From contig JAILIR010000022.1 of the NCBI GenBank assembly GCA_024695185.1, forward strand, positions 1 to 5,584: a DNA stretch of 5,584 bases, read 5' to 3'. This document shows positions 5,266 through 5,584 of the stretch, in pieces. How positions within the stretch are numbered: the first letter of the stretch is position 1; each line of letters opens with the position of its first letter. The position numbers and the translations under genes were made by a program. The DNA comes from a bacterium (lineage in GTDB: Bacteria > Bacillota_I > Bacilli_A > Acholeplasmatales > JAEDCM01). Under the pieces are notes generated by a model. It did not search any database. It was not told where the DNA came from and worked only from the letters and a program-made list of their open reading frames with translations.

Positions 5266-5584
5266 TTATTCTTTAATTCCAGCCTTAACCATTGCTAAGT
5301 ATTTTTGAGGGTTAAGTGAAGCTGAACCAATTAGTCCACCATCAACATCTTCTTGCTTTAAGAAGTCAGCGATATTTTCAGGTTTAACAGATCCACCATA
5401 AACGATTCTAATATTTTGAGCTTCAGCACCATATAATTCAGCGATTACATCTCTACAGAATTTGCATCTAGATTGTGCAATTTCAGCAGTAGCACTCTTA
5501 CCTGTACCAATTGCCCATACTGGTTCATAACCAATAACAATCTTAGCTAAATCTTCTTTCTTAACACTTTCAAGTCCAGCCTTT
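5266..5584 (-). CDS. tpiA: Triosephosphate isomerase, C-terminal 105 codons (gene runs off the right edge)
   Basis: Translation of the minus strand gives the C-terminal part of triosephosphate isomerase, the cytosolic TIM-barrel enzyme that interconverts dihydroxyacetone phosphate and glyceraldehyde-3-phosphate in glycolysis. Visible hallmarks are the catalytic-Glu motif IGYEPVWAIGTGK (Glu codon 5526-5524) with the mobile lid loop AIGTGK, then VYGGSV and GGLIGSASL, which bind the substrate phosphate. The protein ends in MVKAGIKE with a TAA at 5268-5266. The family is about 250 residues long, so roughly the first 145 lie outside the window. The gene is upstream of, and on the same strand as, the GH13 gene, from which it is separated by a strong hairpin. 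It is probably part of a glycolytic locus to the right. Confidence 0.97.
   Translation of the reverse strand, partial: KAGLESVKKEDLAKIVIGYEPVWAIGTGKSATAEIAQSRCKFCRDVIAELYGAEAQNIRIVYGGSVKPENIADFLKQEDVDGGLIGSASLNPQKYLAMVKAGIKE

Overview
The window looks like chromosomal DNA from a low-GC, AT-rich Firmicute (Clostridia, Erysipelotrichia or a related Bacilli/Mollicutes lineage). The grounds are strongly A/T-biased codons and intergenic DNA, strong AGGAG/GAGGTG-type ribosome binding sites, short intergenic spaces and intrinsic U-tract terminators. All Trp codons checked are TGG and stops are TAA or TAG, so the window does not settle whether TGA is read as stop. No mobile element, CRISPR array, tRNA or rRNA is visible.

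Layout, left to right: (1) 6-1928, minus: one uninterrupted 640-residue gene fusing a PfkB-family sugar kinase (fructokinase-like) to a class I mannose-6-phosphate isomerase (ManA-like). (2) 1929-2032: intergenic DNA with the terminator of the upstream hydrolase gene, a candidate promoter and a perfect 8-bp inverted repeat that could be an operator. (3) 2033-3061, minus: a cytoplasmic glycoside hydrolase family 5 enzyme with all eight family-conserved active-site residues. (4) 3062-3157: a very A/T-rich divergent control region with overlapping candidate promoters and roughly helically phased A-tracts. (5) 3158-3916, plus: an AraC-family regulator with a non-cupin N-terminal domain. (6) 3917-3943: a bidirectional terminator. 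(7) 3944-5191, minus: a cytoplasmic GH13 alpha-amylase-family enzyme. (8) 5216-5250: a strong hairpin terminator. (9) 5266 to the right edge, minus: the last 105 codons of triosephosphate isomerase.

The genes read as a cytosolic carbohydrate-processing cluster beside a glycolytic gene. Neither hydrolase has a signal peptide, so both should act on imported oligosaccharides: the GH5 enzyme on beta-linked and the GH13 enzyme on alpha-linked glucans or dextrins. The fused kinase/isomerase could link free hexose to fructose-6-phosphate and mannose-6-phosphate, and TpiA works further down glycolysis. The AraC-type regulator, divergent from the GH5 gene, is the obvious candidate local regulator. No transporter is present, so the true substrates cannot be fixed from this window.

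The most unusual points are the kinase-isomerase fusion, the apparent Arg-to-Gln change in its isomerase active site, the palindrome in front of it, and the lack of promoter room between a strong terminator and the GH13 gene.
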